Source of the DNA: an uncultured Acetatifactor sp.
GTDB lineage: Bacteria; Bacillota; Clostridia; Lachnospirales; Lachnospiraceae
Direction of reading: 5' to 3'
Assembly: GCA_947625475.1 (NCBI GenBank)
Contig: CANQOL010000031.1
Span: forward strand, 1 to 42,395
DNA: 42,395 nt
Shown: in pieces, positions 40,708 to 42,395 of the stretch
Position numbering within the stretch: position 1 is the stretch's first letter
Layout of the letters: each line of letters begins with the position of its first letter
Notes under the pieces: model-generated
What the model was told of the DNA's origin: nothing
Database searches by the model: none
Seen by the model: only the letters and a program-made list of their open reading frames with translations
Position numbers and translations under genes: made by a program

Positions 40708-42327
40708 ATGAAAAGGAAAGTATTAGCGGCACTGATCAGTGTAAGTATGATCGTGGCGATGATGACCGGCTGCGGCGGTCAGGACGCCGGATCAAGTGCG
40801 CCTGCGGAGAGCACTCCTGTGGAGAGCAGTGCACCCGCAGAGAGCAGCGCTCCCGCCGAGGAGAGCAGCGCTCCTGCTGAGGAGAGCTCGGAGCCCGTGG
40901 TGGAGGAGCCTGCTGTGGAGGAGCCTTCGGGCCCTGTTTTGGCGGAGGCGGAGGAGCTTCCCGCCGAGGCGTTTGCCCACATCACCTTTGACGGCGACGA
41001 CGAGGGCTATACCGCGGCTGTGAGACTGGAAAATGAGCCCGGCGACAACGACGGCGCAACCCACGGCATCGGCGCGGGCGACGCAGTATTCGCCTATGCG
41101 GACGGCCCTGTGGGCAAGGCCATCTATCTGGACGGCAGCTACGGCCTGAACCTGAACCTGCAGCCCACCGAAACCGACACCTACACCGTTTCCTTCTGGC
41201 TGAACGCCGACAGGCTGGCCACCTACGGCCCGGTTCTGACCATGGGATACAACATGGGAAAAGCGGCGGACGCCGGCAACGATGTGACATGGTTTAACGT
41301 AACCCAGTCCGAGTGGGGCGACAATTCCGCCAAGATTTTCCCCATCGTCTGGAGCCGCAACGAGGCTTCCGACGCGGCGGACGGCACCGACTGCTGGCCC
41401 TGGATGTACGGCTTTGACAACGAGATCCACGGCAAGAGAGAGTGGGTGATGGTGACCATCGTGGCCTCCGGCGAGGAGCAGCACGGGGCTACCGGTGCTA
41501 CCACCGTGGGCGCCCAGTACTATGTGAACGGCGCGCTGGTGTACGATTCTCAGGACAACTACGAGAACGCTACTTATTTTGAGTATACCTGGGATGCCAC
41601 CCTGGCTCCCAACATCATGAAGCCCGGCGAGAGCACCTTTGAGTCCTATGTGGGCATCAACTACTGGGATACCATTTTCAAGGGCTTTATCGACGATCTG
41701 TATGTGTATGACACCGCTCTGACCCCGGGCCAGGTGGCAAGCCTGTACCTGCTGGGCGATCCTTCCGTTGAGTCTGTGGCTCCCGAGGGAACTCCCGTGG
41801 AGGAAGAGGCCGAGCCCGTCGCCGCGGATCACAGTGATGTGACCACCGCCGGCACCGTGGTGGGCGCTACCGACTGCAGCACCCCCTTCTGGACCGAGTT
41901 CTCCGAGCCCGTTCAGGTGGCCTCCGGCGAGTCTGTGACGGTGAACTTCGTAAACTACGGCGATCAGCTGGCCAACTGGCATAACGCTCTGGTAGTGCTT
42001 CAGAATGTGGAGGCCGCCCACTCTGCAGACGACAACGCGGACTACAAGGAGTACGCGGTCCTGCGTATGGACAACTGGGGCTGGGGCGCAGGCTATGACA
42101 ACATTGCCACCGCCACCTGCGACTGGAACTGGGATACCTTCCCTGCCGACGCGGACAGAGCCAGCGTGGAGATGACCATTACCAACAACGGCGACACCGC
42201 GGACGTGGTGATGGTGGTGACCACCGCTGCAGGCGCAACCTACAATCAGTCCTACACCGGCATTGCCGTGGACGGGGATCTGTACTACTGCTTCACCGTA
42301 GAGAACGCCTTCATCGACATTCAGTAA
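40708..42327 (+). CDS. LamG-type surface lipoprotein with C-terminal CBM-like domain
   Basis: This 539-residue lipoprotein (lipobox MTGC, Cys22) has a Ser/Ala/Pro/Glu-rich stalk (about 23-85) of repeated ESSAPAEESSAPAE units. A LamG/concanavalin-like domain follows (about 90-350), with AYADGPVGKAIYLDGSYGLN, DTYTVSFWLNADRLA and FIDDLYVYDTALTPGQVASL. The C-terminal domain (about 385-539) has NFVNYGDQLANWHNALVVLQ and MDNWGWGAGYDN, a pattern I associate with glycan-binding modules attached to glycosidases. No catalytic domain is evident. It probably holds the target polysaccharide at the cell surface. AAGGAGG precedes the ATG; a hairpin follows the stop. Confidence 0.85.
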   Translation: MKRKVLAALISVSMIVAMMTGCGGQDAGSSAPAESTPVESSAPAESSAPAEESSAPAEESSEPVVEEPAVEEPSGPVLAEAEELPAEAFAHITFDGDDEGYTAAVRLENEPGDNDGATHGIGAGDAVFAYADGPVGKAIYLDGSYGLNLNLQPTETDTYTVSFWLNADRLATYGPVLTMGYNMGKAADAGNDVTWFNVTQSEWGDNSAKIFPIVWSRNEASDAADGTDCWPWMYGFDNEIHGKREWVMVTIVASGEEQHGATGATTVGAQYYVNGALVYDSQDNYENATYFEYTWDATLAPNIMKPGESTFESYVGINYWDTIFKGFIDDLYVYDTALTPGQVASLYLLGDPSVESVAPEGTPVEEEAEPVAADHSDVTTAGTVVGATDCSTPFWTEFSEPVQVASGESVTVNFVNYGDQLANWHNALVVLQNVEAAHSADDNADYKEYAVLRMDNWGWGAGYDNIATATCDWNWDTFPADADRASVEMTITNNGDTADVVMVVTTAAGATYNQSYTGIAVDGDLYYCFTVENAFIDIQ

Positions 42328-42339
42328 TAATAAGCAAAA

Positions 42340-42363
42340 GGGCAGGCTCTCAGGAGCCTGCCC
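42340..42363 (+). terminator. Hairpin at the end of the cluster
   Basis: GGGCAGGCTC (42340-42349) and GAGCCTGCCC (42354-42363) pair perfectly around TCAG, 13 nt after the stop. There is no T-run, so termination may be inefficient. Only 32 bases remain after it. Confidence 0.65.
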
Positions 42364-42395
42364 GAAGGGAAAAGAAGAGCACGGCATATCCGGGA

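Noticed and set aside
40792..42387. Long antisense open frame opposite the LamG lipoprotein
   Set aside because: It mirrors a strongly coding GC-rich gene, has a low-complexity His/Val/Gly-rich translation and no ribosome site. Similar antisense frames at 3959-5467, 9068-10084 and 13577-14527 were dropped for the same reason.

Overview
The window looks like chromosomal DNA of a GC-rich gut Firmicute, most likely a Lachnospiraceae member (inference). The support is strong AGGAGG-type ribosome sites, sigma-A promoters, TTG/GTG starts, Gram-positive lipoprotein signals, LytTR/GHKL signalling and several CUT1 sugar importers without their own ATPase. Most of the sequence is GC-rich. Three stretches are visibly AT-richer and hold accessory or decayed genes: about 1-3250, 16200-17700 and 23300-24620.

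Layout, left to right. (1) 1-3250: the start of a gene leaving the left edge, a LysR regulator divergent from an AEC transporter plus an SGNH esterase, and a frameshifted nucleotidyltransferase. (2) 3371-8894: a membrane-tethered HTH protein, then a VTC-domain / DUF4956 / Cthe_2159-like set. (3) 9029-10904: a GH43 arabinanase lipoprotein and a small membrane protein. (4) 11004-16186, minus strand: LytTR regulator, soluble GHKL kinase and two ABC exporter half-transporters. (5) 16235-17712: an MNT/HEPN toxin-antitoxin pair beside two decayed genes. (6) 17866-19149: a MetY-like O-acetylhomoserine sulfhydrylase with a near-consensus promoter. (7) 19339-23397, minus strand: a B12-uptake operon made of a consensus promoter, cobalamin riboswitch, terminator, BtuF-like, BtuC-like, BtuD-like and a divergent adenosyltransferase-like protein. 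(8) 23609-24607: a GNAT gene and a collapsed AlbA/RecG-like ATP-binding pseudogene. (9) 24624-42363: a glycan-utilisation locus. A GH51 arabinofuranosidase lipoprotein is divergent from eight genes encoding two CUT1 permease pairs, a 995-residue binding protein with carbohydrate-binding-like modules, an NHL/TPR/YIP1 membrane protein, a DUF5696 protein, a second lipoprotein binding protein and a LamG-type surface lipoprotein.

The glycan locus appears to work as one surface system. GH51, and perhaps the distant GH43, would trim arabinan-type side chains, two binding proteins would deliver oligosaccharides to two permease pairs, and a shared ATPase elsewhere would energise them. The NHL/YIP1 and DUF5696 proteins are the least understood parts. 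A second theme is in-frame tandem repeats in extracytoplasmic linkers of unrelated surface proteins. No rRNA, tRNA, insertion sequence, prophage or CRISPR array was seen.
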